A stretch of 64,000 nt of DNA from Luteimonas saliphila (GCF_016774335.1 NZ_JAETWA010000024.1:1-64000); one strand, 5' to 3'; shown: positions 34,378-43,661, numbered from the stretch's first letter. Notes: a model not told the origin generated them from the letters alone. Numbers and translations are program-made.

Positions 34378-34694
34378 GCCTTCTGCACTTCCGCGATCAT
34401 CCGCGCCAGTTCGCCGCTCTCGTGCAGTTCGAGGGTGATATCGCAGCCACCGATCAGCTCGCCGTGGACGAACAGCTGTGGGAACGTCGGCCAGTTCGAG
34501 AACCGCGGCAGGTTGGCGCGGATCTCGGGATCCTCCAGCACGTTCACCGTGTGGATGCCCGAGGCGCCCGCCGCCTTCAGGACCTCGACCGTGCGACTGG
34601 AAAAGCCGCACATCGGGAACTGCGGCGTGCCCTTCATGAACAGCACCACGGGATGGTTCTCGACTTCGGCCTTGATGCGTTCCAGTACCGCCAT
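34374..34694 (-). CDS. grxD: Monothiol glutaredoxin Grx4/GrxD
   Basis: A 106-residue monothiol glutaredoxin that carries and delivers [2Fe-2S] clusters, working with BolA-type partners and glutathione. The cluster/active-site motif CGFSSRTV (Cys near 29) is preceded by VLFMKGTPQFPM. The glutathione-binding WPTFPQLFVHGELIGGCDI (TVP-like region) is intact. The start at 34694 (MAVLERIKAEVE) fits the family N-terminus. It is the first gene of the coupled grxD-SDR-marC unit and is divergent from the SOD-like gene 122 bases away. Confidence 0.95.
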   Translation of the reverse strand: MAVLERIKAEVENHPVVLFMKGTPQFPMCGFSSRTVEVLKAAGASGIHTVNVLEDPEIRANLPRFSNWPTFPQLFVHGELIGGCDITLELHESGELARMIAEVQKA

Positions 34695-34816
34695 GAACAG
34701 GCTCCTGCGCCGCGGCCACGCCGGCACCGGCCGGCGCCGCCACCGCGAAAACGGGTTTTGCGTATTGTATGCCGCGCACCGCCCGACTTCCGCCCGCACG
34801 CCTTCCCGGACCCGCC

Positions 34817-35404
34817 ATGCCGTTCGAAATCAGCCCCCTGCCCTGCGACCCGCAGTCCTTCGCGCCGCAGTTCTCGGTGGAGGCGGTCGACCAGCACCGG
34901 CGCCGGCAGCAGGCGCAGCTCGACGCGATCAACGCCGTCCTCGGCGACGAGGCGGACGCCGGCGACCTGCGCCTCGACGCACTGGCACGCCGCGCGCGCG
35001 GCGCGCTGGCGGCGCACGCGGCGCAGGCCTGGTCCGACGGGTTCTACTGGGAGGCCCTGCGCGCGCCTCAGCCCGAAGGCGCGAACGAACCCGGCGGGCC
35101 GTTGGCTGCGGCGATCGCAGCCGCGTTCGGCGACACCAGGCGCTTGCGCGAACGCTTCAACGAGGCCGCCCTGGGGCTGTCGGGGCCCGGCTGGACGTGG
35201 CTGGTGCAGCGTGGCGACGGGCGCATGGCGATCCTCGCGACGCCGCATTCGGTCGCGCCGCTGACCGGAACCGACACGCCCCTGCTCGCCTGCTGCCTGT
35301 GGCCGCACGCCTACGCCCACGACTACGGCGATTCGCGCGAACGCTACCTCGCGGCGTTCTGGCAACTCGTCGACTGGGACAAGGTCGCTTCGCGGCTGCG
35401 GTAG
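34817..35404 (+). CDS. Fe/Mn superoxide dismutase-like protein lacking two metal ligands
   Basis: A 195-residue protein alignable end to end with SodB (MPFEISPLPC..., SGPGWTWLV, DTPLLACCLWPHAYAHDYG, YLAAFWQLVDWDKVA). Fe/Mn SODs bind metal with His27, His74, Asp157 and His161 (E. coli numbering including Met). Here His27 and His164 remain, but the second His is Asp74 (AAQAWSDGFYW in place of NHTFYW) and the Asp is Cys160 (CLWPHAY in place of DVWEHAY). The usual His pair after the first ligand (KHH) is RQQ, and the active-site Tyr is also gone. Dismutase activity is therefore doubtful. The role is unknown; it is divergent from grxD. Confidence 0.8.
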   Translation: MPFEISPLPCDPQSFAPQFSVEAVDQHRRRQQAQLDAINAVLGDEADAGDLRLDALARRARGALAAHAAQAWSDGFYWEALRAPQPEGANEPGGPLAAAIAAAFGDTRRLRERFNEAALGLSGPGWTWLVQRGDGRMAILATPHSVAPLTGTDTPLLACCLWPHAYAHDYGDSRERYLAAFWQLVDWDKVASRLR

Positions 35405-35655
35405 CCCTCGAGCGGGGTCGCGGCTTGCGCGGCGGGCGTCCGTCGCGCGGAAGCCTTCATCGTCACGGCGTTGGCGCCGTCGTCCGTGGAGACGCGACGC
35501 GTCCGACACAGAGCCGTGGACCTCTGGACGAATGCCCTTTCGCGCGGAAGCGGCAAATCCAGGATGCTAGCCGGACCGGACTGCCGGCCTCGCCGATGCG
35601 AGGCGCTTGCCAATGCGGTCGGAACGACACTCCGCGGAGTTCTTACGGAGTTTCC

Positions 35656-36801
35656 CTAGCGCGAACGAATCGCCGCAATGACGGGCGCCACCTGATCCCC
35701 CCGCTGCAGCGCCGACCCGACGTGACCCAGCATCGTCGCCAGTTCCGCCGCGTCGTCGGCACGCAGCGTGGCATGGCCGACCTTGCGGCCCGCGCGCGGC
35801 GACTTGCCGTAGTCGTGCCAGTGGCCACCGGGCGCGCGCAGCACCGGCCCAGCATCGGGCATCGCGCCGATCCAGTTGAGCATGCAGGCATGACCGAGCA
35901 TGCGGGTCTCGCCCAGCGGCAGTCCGAGCACGGCGCGCAGGTGGTTCTCGAACTGCGAGGTTTCCGCGCCCTCGATCGTCCAGTGCCCGGAGTTGTGCAC
36001 GCGCGGCGCGAGTTCGTTGGCCAGCAGCACGCCGTCGCGGCAGAACAGTTCCAGCGCGAACACGCCGGTGTAGTCCAGCCGTTCGGCCAGCGCGCGCGCG
36101 TAGGCAGTCGCCTGCTCCGCCAGCACCGGCGGACAGGCGGCAGGGGCGAGGCTCGCGGACAGCACGCCGTCGACGTGCCAATTCTCGGTCAGCGGCCAGC
36201 TGCGGAATTCGCCGTCGCGACCGCGCACCGCGACCACGCTCAGTTCGCGATCGAACGCCACGAACCCCTCGAGGATCAGGCCGACGCTCGCCACCTGGCC
36301 GCCGAGCGCGTCCCACGCGGCGCCGATGTCGGCCGGCGACTTGATCCGGAACTGGCCCTTGCCGTCGTAGCCCAGGCGACGCGTCTTGAGGATGCAGGGC
36401 GTGCCCACCCGCGCCACCGCGTCCTCGAGCGCGGCGCGCGTCGGCACGTCGACGAAGTCGGGCACGGGGATGCCGAGTTCGCGGAACAGCGTCTTTTCGG
36501 CAAGACGGTCCTGGGCGACCGCGAGCGCACCTGGACTGGGAAACACCGGAATGCGCTGCGCCAGCCACTCGGCGCTCTCGGCGGGCACGTTCTCGAAGTC
36601 GAAGGTCGCCACGTCCACCCTGGACGCGAATTCGGCCAGCGCCGTCTCGTCGCGGTAATCGCCCACCAGCAGCGGCGCGCACTGGCCGGCGCAGGCGTCG
36701 GCGACGGTGTCCATCACCAGCAGGCGCAGGCCCAGCGGCGCGCCTGCCAGCGCGAGCATGCGCGCGAGCTGGCCTCCGCCCAGTATTCCGACCGTGGTCA
36801 T
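35656..36801 (-). CDS. purK: N5-carboxyaminoimidazole ribonucleotide synthase PurK
   Basis: A 381-residue ATP-grasp enzyme of de novo purine synthesis; it makes N5-CAIR from AIR, ATP and bicarbonate. Visible are the N-terminal GILGGGQLARMLALAG, the ATP-grasp TRRLGYDGKGQF, the catalytic ELAPRVHNSGHWTIEG and GLPLG. The start at 36801 places the glycine motif directly at the N-terminus as usual. It lies 162 bases after purE on the same strand; together they convert AIR to CAIR. Confidence 0.96.
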   Translation of the reverse strand: MTTVGILGGGQLARMLALAGAPLGLRLLVMDTVADACAGQCAPLLVGDYRDETALAEFASRVDVATFDFENVPAESAEWLAQRIPVFPSPGALAVAQDRLAEKTLFRELGIPVPDFVDVPTRAALEDAVARVGTPCILKTRRLGYDGKGQFRIKSPADIGAAWDALGGQVASVGLILEGFVAFDRELSVVAVRGRDGEFRSWPLTENWHVDGVLSASLAPAACPPVLAEQATAYARALAERLDYTGVFALELFCRDGVLLANELAPRVHNSGHWTIEGAETSQFENHLRAVLGLPLGETRMLGHACMLNWIGAMPDAGPVLRAPGGHWHDYGKSPRAGRKVGHATLRADDAAELATMLGHVGSALQRGDQVAPVIAAIRSR

Positions 36802-36963
36802 GGCGATGATCGTTCCTGCAAGCCGCCGTTCACACGATGCGATGCCTGCCGGCCACCGACTCCCCCATTCCCCGTGCGAGAGGAACGTGGAGCGCAATGC
36901 GCAGAGGGAAACAGGCAGGTGTCCCGCGCGTGCCTGTCGAGGCCGACCGTCGTCATCGCGCGA

Positions 36964-37467
36964 TCACCTGCGCGGATCGTCGCTGCCGGCGACGTCTTCG
37001 GTCTGGCGCTGGCGGAACTCGGCCAGCGCTTCGGCAATGTCCGGATGGTCCGCTGCAAGCATCGCCGCGGCGAACAGCGCCGCATTGGTCGCGCCGGCCT
37101 GGCCGATCGCGAAGGTCGCCACCGGGATGCCGCCGGGCATCTGCACGATCGACAGCAGCGAATCCAGGCCGTTCAACGCGCGGCTCTGCACCGGCACGCC
37201 CAGCACCGGCACCGTGGTCTTCGCCGCGAGCATCCCGGGAAGGTGCGCCGCGCCGCCGGCGCCGGCGATGATCGCGCGCAGGCCGCGCCGCTTCGCGCTT
37301 GCGGCATAGTCGAAGAGCACGTCGGGCGTGCGATGCGCCGACACCACCCGCACCTCGTGCGCGATCCCGAACGCTTCGAGCTTCTGCGCGGCGTGCTGCA
37401 TCGTGTCCCAGTCGGATCGCGAGCCCATCACGACGCCGACCAGCGGGCTTTCAGGAGTGGCGGACAT
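36964..37467 (-). CDS. purE: N5-carboxyaminoimidazole ribonucleotide mutase PurE
   Basis: A 167-residue octameric mutase that moves the carboxyl group of N5-CAIR to give CAIR. The family motifs [20 protein letters not shown] and [16 protein letters not shown] are intact, as is [17 protein letters not shown]. It is divergent from the Trm112-like gene with 56 bases between starts, and upstream of purK on the minus strand. Confidence 0.97.
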   Translation of the reverse strand: MSATPESPLVGVVMGSRSDWDTMQHAAQKLEAFGIAHEVRVVSAHRTPDVLFDYAASAKRRGLRAIIAGAGGAAHLPGMLAAKTTVPVLGVPVQSRALNGLDSLLSIVQMPGGIPVATFAIGQAGATNAALFAAAMLAADHPDIAEALAEFRQRQTEDVAGSDDPRR

Positions 37468-37523
37468 GGCTGTTCCCGTGCCTAAAGACGTATTCTAGCG
37501 GTTCGCCCCCCGGTGTTCCCGCC

Positions 37524-37793
37524 ATGGACCGCAAGCTACTCGACCTCCTCGTGTGCCCCGCGAGCCGGCAACCGCTGGCTCTGCTCGGCAAGGCCGGCCT
37601 CGCCGCGCTCAATGCCGCCGCGGCCGCGGGAACCCTGCGCCGCGTCGACGACACGCCGGAGCCCGGACCCCTGCGCGAGGCACTGGTCACACACGACCAC
37701 CGACTCGTCTATCGCATCGACGACGGCATCCCGGTGCTGCTGGTGGAGGAAGGCATCCCGACCGGCCAGGTCGCGGATTTCCCGAGAAGCTAG
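37524..37793 (+). CDS. Trm112/YcaR-family small protein, variant
   Basis: An 89-residue protein beginning MDRKLLDLLVCPASRQPL and ending in YRIDDGIPVLLVEEG, the two ends of the Trm112/YcaR family. The family's zinc-type Cys residues are reduced to one (LVCPAS), and a 30-residue insertion (LLGKAGLAALNAAAAAGTLR) lies between. Bacterial members are small adaptor-like proteins, often next to lipid A or cofactor genes. Here it lies between purE and nadC and its job is unknown. A strong GC hairpin (about 37823-37849) follows before nadC. Confidence 0.8.
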   Translation: MDRKLLDLLVCPASRQPLALLGKAGLAALNAAAAAGTLRRVDDTPEPGPLREALVTHDHRLVYRIDDGIPVLLVEEGIPTGQVADFPRS

Positions 37794-37907
37794 GGCCCGT
37801 TGCCTGGCAGATGCAGCGCGGCACGTGCGCCTTGGCGCGTGCCGGGCGCCGACACCCCGTTGTCGTGCCGAAGCCAGGCACACCGCCTTACGGAGACACG
37901 AATCGCC

Positions 37908-38810
37908 ATGTCCGGATCCGACCCTGCGACCAGCCTCCGCTTCGCCCCGCCGCCGGCCGGGGTCGTCGCCGCGGACGTCGCGCGCGCGCTCGCCGAGGAC
38001 CTCGGCGACGGCGACGCCACCGCGGCCCTGCTCCCGGACGTCGCCGACAGCGCCTACCTGCTGTGCAAGGAACACGCGGTGATCTGCGGCCGCCCCTGGT
38101 TCGATGCCTGCCATCGCGAGCTCGACCCCGGGGTCCGCATCGACTGGCGCGTGGCCGAGGGCGACCGCGTCGAAAGCGGCACCGTGCTCGCCACGCTGCA
38201 GGGCCGAGCCCGGGCGCTGGTCAGCGCCGAGCGCGCGTCGCTGAATTTCCTGCAGACCCTGAGCGGCACGGCGACCAGCGTCGCCACGCACGTCGACGCG
38301 GTGCGCGGCACGCGGGCGCGGATCCTCGACACCCGCAAGACGCTTCCCGGCCTGCGGATCGCGCAGAAGTACGCGGTGCGCGTGGGTGGCGGCGTCAACC
38401 ACCGGATCGGCCTGTTCGATGCGGTGATGCTGAAGGAGAACCACGTGCGCGCCTTCGGCTCGGTCGCCGCGGCGATCCGCGCCGCGCGCGCGGCGCAGCC
38501 GACGCTGCCGCTGATCGTCGAGGTCGAGACCCTGGCCCAACTCCGCGAGGCCCTGGCCGAGGGTTGCGACCGCATCCTGATCGACGATTTCGACGCGGCG
38601 ACGCGGCGCGAGGCCGTGCGCATCGCTCACGCCGCGCCGTTCGCGGGGAGGATCCCGCTGGAGGTCTCGGGCGGCGTGGATCTCGACGGCCTGCGCGCCA
38701 TCGCCGCGGACGGCGTGGACTGCATCTCGATCGGCGCGTTGACCAAGCATGTCCGCGCGATCGACCTCTCGCTCAAGCTCGGCCCACCGCCGGACACGGC
38801 GTCGGACTGA
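37908..38810 (+). CDS. nadC: Nicotinate-nucleotide pyrophosphorylase NadC
   Basis: A 300-residue quinolinate phosphoribosyltransferase that forms nicotinate mononucleotide in NAD synthesis. Motifs include LNFLQTLSGTAT, DTRKTLPGLRIAQKYAV, GGGVNHRIGLFDAVMLKENH and VSGGVDLDGLRAIAADGVD. An ACGGAGA Shine-Dalgarno lies about 10 bases before the ATG at 37908. The gene stands between the Trm112-like gene and a DUF3301 gene on the plus strand. Confidence 0.96.
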   Translation: MSGSDPATSLRFAPPPAGVVAADVARALAEDLGDGDATAALLPDVADSAYLLCKEHAVICGRPWFDACHRELDPGVRIDWRVAEGDRVESGTVLATLQGRARALVSAERASLNFLQTLSGTATSVATHVDAVRGTRARILDTRKTLPGLRIAQKYAVRVGGGVNHRIGLFDAVMLKENHVRAFGSVAAAIRAARAAQPTLPLIVEVETLAQLREALAEGCDRILIDDFDAATRREAVRIAHAAPFAGRIPLEVSGGVDLDGLRAIAADGVDCISIGALTKHVRAIDLSLKLGPPPDTASD

Positions 38811-38975
38811 GCCGCGCGCCCGGATCTTCCGCGGACGATGCGCGATCGAGGCGCTCGCCGTCAGCTCACGCAGGCAAATGCCCGAACCGGGTCAGCGACT
38901 TCCCTGCCCGCGCAGCGGCGCCTCCGATCGACACGCCCGATTGCAAACCGCTGCAATCGGCATCACATTCGCGTC

Positions 38976-39311
38976 ATGGCCGACTTCCCCGTCCTGATCT
39001 TCCTGATGATCGCCGGCGCCGCTGCGTACGCGTGGTGGAACGCGTCGCGCGCCGCGGCCGAACGGGCGGCCGCCGTCGGCCGTCACGCCTGCCAGGCGGC
39101 GGGCGTGATCTGGCTGGACCAGAGCGTGCACGCCAGCGGACTGCGCCTGCGCCGCCGCGCCGACGGCCGGCTGGGACTGGAGCGCAGCTTCCGCTTCGAG
39201 TACTCCGAGGACGGCGTGCAGCGGCACGTCGGCCGTCTGGTGCTGCACGGGGAAGAACTGGTGCGGTTCAGCGGACCCGCGCGCGCGGCGCAGGCGGTGG
39301 TGCTGCACTGA
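38976..39311 (+). CDS. DUF3301-family membrane-anchored protein
   Basis: A 111-residue protein with one N-terminal membrane segment (FPVLIFLMIAGAAAYAWW) followed by a cytoplasmic domain with CQAAGVIWLDQSVHASGL, LRRRADGRLGLERSF and FEYSEDGVQRHVGRLVL. These segments match the DUF3301 family of proteobacteria, whose function is not known. It lies 165 bases after nadC and converges with sspB. Confidence 0.8.
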   Translation: MADFPVLIFLMIAGAAAYAWWNASRAAAERAAAVGRHACQAAGVIWLDQSVHASGLRLRRRADGRLGLERSFRFEYSEDGVQRHVGRLVLHGEELVRFSGPARAAQAVVLH

Positions 39312-39407
39312 CCCGTCCTTGCGAAGGGGACGGCGCGTTGGCAGCCGTCGACGCACGAGGATGTCTGGGCAATCCTCCTCGCGCGCGATCGTGCCCGCGC
39401 GAGGCGC

Positions 39408-39836
39408 CTACTTGATCACCCGCAGATGCGCCCCGCGCCGGGGGGCGTTGTCGTCGCCGGGCGTCTCGTCGGGCGGCGTCGGTTCGTCGTCGGGGTGGGT
39501 GGGGCCGGCTTCCTCGGGCAGGGCCATGCCCTGTCCGGTCTCGCGCGCATAGATCGCGAGCACCGCGGACACCGGCACCACCACCGGGTGGCTGACGCCG
39601 CCGAAGCGCGCGGTGAAGCGCACCGCTTCGTTGTCCAGCTCGAGCTTGGCGACGGCGCGGTCGGCGATGTTGAGTACGACCCGCCCTTCCTTCACCGTAT
39701 GCGCGGGCACGCGCACGCCCGGCGATTGCGCGTCCACCAGGATATGCGGCGTCATCCCGTTGTCGGAGATCCACTCGTACAGCGCCCGCAACAGGTACGG
39801 ACGATGGCTGGTCATGGCGGGCGGGGTATCGGGCAT
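39408..39836 (-). CDS. sspB: ClpXP protease specificity-enhancing factor SspB
   Basis: A 142-residue adaptor that binds ssrA-tagged proteins and hands them to ClpXP. The folded domain has RPYLLRALYEWISDNGMTPH and RFTARFGGVSHPVVVP. A flexible acidic linker (PTHPDDEPTPPDETPGDD) precedes the C-terminal ClpX-binding tail ending in HLRVIK. The start is uncertain: 39836 (MPDTPPAM) or 39815 (MTSHRPY), and neither has a clear Shine-Dalgarno. It follows sspA by 97 bases, the conserved order. Confidence 0.93.
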   Translation of the reverse strand: MPDTPPAMTSHRPYLLRALYEWISDNGMTPHILVDAQSPGVRVPAHTVKEGRVVLNIADRAVAKLELDNEAVRFTARFGGVSHPVVVPVSAVLAIYARETGQGMALPEEAGPTHPDDEPTPPDETPGDDNAPRRGAHLRVIK

Positions 39837-39933
39837 CGCAGGACTACGGCACGTGACGGGATCGGGCGGATCGAGAGTCAGAGTGCGGATTCCGCGGGCG
39901 GAAACCGCACTCCGGCCCGGGTTTCCGCCGCGA

Positions 39934-40569
39934 TCAGTCCGGCATCTCGCGCAGGTTCTTCTCCTGCGGCGTCAGGCTGCGGGCGAAGCCGGGGTTGCGG
40001 AAGATGCGGTTGCCGTAGTCCTCGATCACCTTCCCGTCCTTCGGCAGGGGCACGTCGAGCGCAGGCAGGCGCCAGATGATCGGTGCCATCGCGCAGTCGG
40101 CCAGGCTCATCTCGGGGTTGAGGAAGAACTTGCTGGCCTTGAACAGCGGGATCGAGGCGGTCAGCAGTTCCTTCAGCCGCTTGCGGCCGGCATCGGCCTG
40201 TTGCCTGCCGCCGAACTGGATGGCCTGCACCTGCGGCACCCAGTCGTGCTCGATGCGCAGCATCGCCAGGCGCAGGCGCGCGCGCGACAGCGGGTCGACC
40301 GGCATCAATGGCGGATGCGGGTAGCGCTCGTCGAGGTACTCGCTGACCACGCTGGCGGCGTACAGCACCTGGTCGCGCTCGACCAGGGTCGGCACCGAGT
40401 GGTAGGGATTGAGGTCGATCAGATCCGGCGGCGGATTCTGCGGATCGACCGGCACCATGTCGTAGGTGACGCCCTTCGCGGCGAGCACCAGCCGCACGCG
40501 GTGGCACAGAACGTCGTCGACGGACGAAAACAGGGTCATTGCATTGCGCATACGTGGACTCGCAGCCAT
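39934..40569 (-). CDS. sspA: Stringent starvation protein A (GST-fold transcription factor)
   Basis: A 211-residue RNA-polymerase-binding protein with the glutathione-S-transferase fold. The thioredoxin-like N-terminal part has VDDVLCHRVRLVLAAKGV and NPYHSVPTLVERD; the helical C-terminal part has FFLNPEMSLADCAMAPIIWR. The start at 40569 gives MAASPRMRNAMTLFSS, as in xanthomonads. SspA alters sigma-70 promoter use during starvation. It lies 150 bases downstream of petC and before sspB, the gammaproteobacterial order. Confidence 0.95.
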   Translation of the reverse strand: MAASPRMRNAMTLFSSVDDVLCHRVRLVLAAKGVTYDMVPVDPQNPPPDLIDLNPYHSVPTLVERDQVLYAASVVSEYLDERYPHPPLMPVDPLSRARLRLAMLRIEHDWVPQVQAIQFGGRQQADAGRKRLKELLTASIPLFKASKFFLNPEMSLADCAMAPIIWRLPALDVPLPKDGKVIEDYGNRIFRNPGFARSLTPQEKNLREMPD

Positions 40570-40719
40570 CAACGGCCTTCTCCCGCGACCGGAATCCGCC
40601 GATCGCACGGTGCCGGCCACCCATCGCAGCCGGTCACCCCGGTTTCGCGTCCCCAGATGAAGCCACCGGCGGCGCGATCCGCCTCGTCCAGGCCGCGCGC
40701 ATCCGGTGCCCTCGCCGAA

Positions 40720-41466
40720 CTAATGCACGTCCCTCCAGTATTCGTTCTTGAGCAGCCACGCGAGCAGCGTCAGGAACGACAGGAACAGGATCACCCACAC
40801 GCCGATGCCCTGGCGCTTGAGCGCAGCGGGCTCGCCTGCGTACTCGAGGAAGGCGGTGAGGTCGCGCACGGTCTGGTCGAACTCGGCCGCGCTCTGCGTG
40901 CCGGGGGTCGACACTTCCAGATGCTCGACCAGCGTGTCGCCCGTCGCCGGGTCGGATTCGCCGAACACCGCGTGCTGCAGGCCCTGCTGCTTCCACAGCG
41001 GGTTGGGCATGGAGGCATTCGGGAACAAGGTGTTGTTCCAGCCGAGCGGGCGCGTGTCGTCGAGGTAGAACGACTTCATGTAGGTGTAGACCCAGTCGCT
41101 GCCGCGCACGCGGGTGATCAGGCTCAGGTCCGGCGGCACCTGCCCGAACCATTTCGCCGCCTGCTCGGCCGGCATCGACGAGACGATGTGCTCGCCGAAC
41201 TTGGCGCCGGTGAGGTTGAGGTGGTTCATCACCTCGTCCTCGGTCAGGCCCAGGTCGTCGGCCATGCGCGAGTAGCGCAGGTATTTCAGCGAGTGGCAGC
41301 CGGCGCAGTAGTTCATGTAGAGCTGCGCGCCGCGCTGCAGGGATGCGCGGTCGTTCAGGTCGGTGCCGGCCTGTTGCAGGTCGCCGCCACCCGCGGCCAG
41401 CGCGGCGAACGACAGCAGCAACCCGCCGGCGACTGCGGCGATGCGGGCCATGAATGTCTTAGTCAT
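40720..41466 (-). CDS. petC: Cytochrome c1 of the bc1 complex
   Basis: A 248-residue haem-carrying subunit. The N-terminal signal MARIAAVAGGLLLSFAALAA directs it to the periplasm. The covalent haem motif CAGCH is near residue 54, and the axial Met lies in the later PNASMPNPLWK. The C-terminal membrane anchor is VWVILFLSFLTLLAWLLK. It takes electrons from the Rieske protein and passes them to cytochrome c. The start overlaps the end of petB by 8 bases. Confidence 0.96.
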   Translation of the reverse strand: MTKTFMARIAAVAGGLLLSFAALAAGGGDLQQAGTDLNDRASLQRGAQLYMNYCAGCHSLKYLRYSRMADDLGLTEDEVMNHLNLTGAKFGEHIVSSMPAEQAAKWFGQVPPDLSLITRVRGSDWVYTYMKSFYLDDTRPLGWNNTLFPNASMPNPLWKQQGLQHAVFGESDPATGDTLVEHLEVSTPGTQSAAEFDQTVRDLTAFLEYAGEPAALKRQGIGVWVILFLSFLTLLAWLLKNEYWRDVH

Positions 41467-42718
41467 GCGTCGTCACCCGATCCGGCACCGGCTTGGTCTT
41501 GTCCCAACTCGTCCACAGCGGCATCGTCAGGAAGAACAGGAAGTAGAAGGCGGTCAGGAACCGGCCGACGATCGTCTCGACCGGATCGGTGCCGGGGCCG
41601 GCGCCGATCTTGCCGAGCCAGATGAAGCTGATCGCGAACAGGCCCAGCAGCACCTTCGACAGCAGGCCGCGGTAGCGGTAGGACTTGACCCTGGCGCGAT
41701 CCAGCCACGGCAGCAGGAACAGGATCACGATCGCGCCGAACATCACCAGCACGCCCGAGAGCTTGTGCGGGACCACGCGCAGCATCGCGTAGTAGGGCGT
41801 GTAGTACCACACCGGCTTGATGTGCGCGGGCGTCACCAGGCGGTTGGCCTCGGTGAAGTTGTCGTGCTCGAGGAACCAGCCGCCGAACGCCGGCGCGAAG
41901 AAGATGATGAACGCACCGATGATCAGGAAGAAGCAGACGTAGAAGCCGTCCTTGACCGTGTAGTACGGGTGGAACGGGATGCCGTCGGCCGGGGCGTTGG
42001 CCGACCAGCGGTTGCCCTTCGGTCCCTTCTTGATCTCCACGCCGTCGGGGTTGTTCGAACCCACCTCGTGCAGCGCGCCCAGGTGCAGCACCACCAGCAG
42101 CAGCAGCACCAGCGGCAGCGCGATCACGTGCAGAGCGAAGAAGCGATTGAGCGTCGCGTCGCTGGGCAGGTAGTCGCCCATGATCCACTCGGTCAGGCCG
42201 TTGCCGATCACCGGGATCGCGCCGAACAGCGAGATGATCACCTTCGCGCCCCAGAACGACATCTGCCCCCACGGCAGCACGTAGCCCAGGAACGCCTCGG
42301 CCATCAGCACCAGGTAGATCAGCATGCCGAGGATCCACACCAGCTCGCGCGGCTTCTGGTAGCTGCCGTACATCAGGCCGCGGAACATGTGGATGTAGAC
42401 GACGATGAAAAACAGCGAGGCGCCGGTGCTGTGCATGTAGCGGATCAGCCAGCCCCACTCCACGTCGCGCATGATGTATTCGACCGAGGCGAAGGCTTCC
42501 TCCGCGCTCGGCTTGAAGTGCATCGTCAGGAAGATGCCGGTCAGGATCTGGTTGACCAGCACCACGATCGACAGCACGCCGAAGATGTACCAGATGTTGA
42601 AGTTCTTCGGAGCGTAGTACTCCGACATGTGCTTGCGGTAGAAGGGCATGAAACCCGGCGCACGCGCGGTGAACCAGTCCCAGGCGCCGTTGACGCCGCG
42701 TTCGATCACGTTGGCCAT
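41459..42718 (-). CDS. petB: Cytochrome b of the bc1 complex
   Basis: A 419-residue multi-pass membrane protein holding two b haems and the quinol sites. It starts MANVIERGVNGAWDWFTARA. Haem-ligand helices carry HSTGASLFFIVVYIHMFRG and LHVIALPLVLLLLVVLHLG. The Qo-site PDGVEI-like region and the PVWYYTPYYAMLRVVP segment are present. It lies one base after petA and overlaps petC by 8 bases. Confidence 0.97.
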   Translation of the reverse strand: MANVIERGVNGAWDWFTARAPGFMPFYRKHMSEYYAPKNFNIWYIFGVLSIVVLVNQILTGIFLTMHFKPSAEEAFASVEYIMRDVEWGWLIRYMHSTGASLFFIVVYIHMFRGLMYGSYQKPRELVWILGMLIYLVLMAEAFLGYVLPWGQMSFWGAKVIISLFGAIPVIGNGLTEWIMGDYLPSDATLNRFFALHVIALPLVLLLLVVLHLGALHEVGSNNPDGVEIKKGPKGNRWSANAPADGIPFHPYYTVKDGFYVCFFLIIGAFIIFFAPAFGGWFLEHDNFTEANRLVTPAHIKPVWYYTPYYAMLRVVPHKLSGVLVMFGAIVILFLLPWLDRARVKSYRYRGLLSKVLLGLFAISFIWLGKIGAGPGTDPVETIVGRFLTAFYFLFFLTMPLWTSWDKTKPVPDRVTTHD

Positions 42719-42719
42719 G

Positions 42720-43355
42720 TCACGCCGCTCCCGGGTCGACGCCGACGACGATGGTGCCGTCGTCCGCGAAATGGTGCGGCGGAACCACCAGGTTGGTCGG
42801 CGCCGGGACGCCCTGGTAGACGCGGCCCGCCATGTCGAACTTCGACTTGTGGCAGGGGCAGAAGTAGCCGCCCTTCCAGTTCGGATCGAACGGCTCGGGG
42901 CGGATTTCGGCGACCATTTCCGGAGAGCAGCCCAGGTGCGTGCACAGGCCTACCAGCACGGAGATTTCCGGCCTGAACGAGCGCAGCTGCGGGCTTTCCT
43001 GCTGGATGTAGGCGGGCTGCTGGTCGGCGTTCTCGGAGTTGGGGTCGCGCAGTTCACTTTCGAGTGTCGGCAACGCCGCGAGGATGGCCGCCGAGCGCTT
43101 GACGATCCAGATCGGCTGGCCACGCCATTCCACCATCAGGCGCTGGCCGTCCTGCAGGGCGCTGATGTCCACCGTCACCGGCGCACCCGCGAGCTGCGCG
43201 CGGGCACTCGGGTTCCAGGACTTGATGAACGGGATGGCCGCGAACCCGGCCCCCACCGCGCCGACCGCCACGGTCGTGGCGGTCAGGAACCGACGTCGGC
43301 CCTTGTGATCGGGTTCCCCGCGCTCGTCGGGGTCGAATACCGCTTCGTTGGCCAT
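42720..43355 (-). CDS. petA: Rieske iron-sulfur subunit of the bc1 complex
   Basis: A 211-residue periplasmic-facing protein anchored by its N-terminus. A twin-arginine-like signal (RRRFLTATTVAVGAVGAGF) fits export of the folded cluster protein. The [2Fe-2S] ligands are in CTHLGCSP and CPCHKSKFD. It accepts electrons from quinol and moves between cytochromes b and c1. It is the first gene of petABC; the operon promoter must lie in the 300 bases upstream. Confidence 0.97.
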   Translation of the reverse strand: MANEAVFDPDERGEPDHKGRRRFLTATTVAVGAVGAGFAAIPFIKSWNPSARAQLAGAPVTVDISALQDGQRLMVEWRGQPIWIVKRSAAILAALPTLESELRDPNSENADQQPAYIQQESPQLRSFRPEISVLVGLCTHLGCSPEMVAEIRPEPFDPNWKGGYFCPCHKSKFDMAGRVYQGVPAPTNLVVPPHHFADDGTIVVGVDPGAA

Positions 43356-43661
43356 CCGGCTCTCCGCGAAACTTTCGGTAGCTGATTGATGTGGCTGCCG
43401 CGTACCGCCCCGTCCCCGGAGACAGCCGCAAATAACGCCGAAGTGTAACGGAACGCTGAATCCGGCGACAACGTCTGCACTCTCCGGACCGAAGTTTCCT
43501 GCGCCGGATCAGGCAGTTATCGTGGCGCGCGCAGACCGGTCGGCATGGGCGCGAAGCGCCGCGGGGCCGGGCGATGCCAGCCGGTGCCTGAAACCGGAGC
43601 CGGTTGATCGATGGGGCAGGCCGAATGCCGCGCAACGCGCGGGCGCTGCGTCCGCCTCGCC
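43356..43661. other. Intergenic region upstream of petA
   Basis: No gene is seen. On the minus strand this holds the petABC promoter and the 3' flank of the transglycosylase gene. Positions 43376-43400 are relatively AT-rich (TAGCTGATTGATG), but no -35/-10 pair or terminator hairpin can be named with confidence. Confidence 0.4.

Noticed and set aside
37823-37849. GC hairpin between the Trm112-like gene and nadC as terminator
   Set aside because: Stem is imperfect and no U-tract follows; the two genes may still be co-transcribed, so it was not listed as a terminator.
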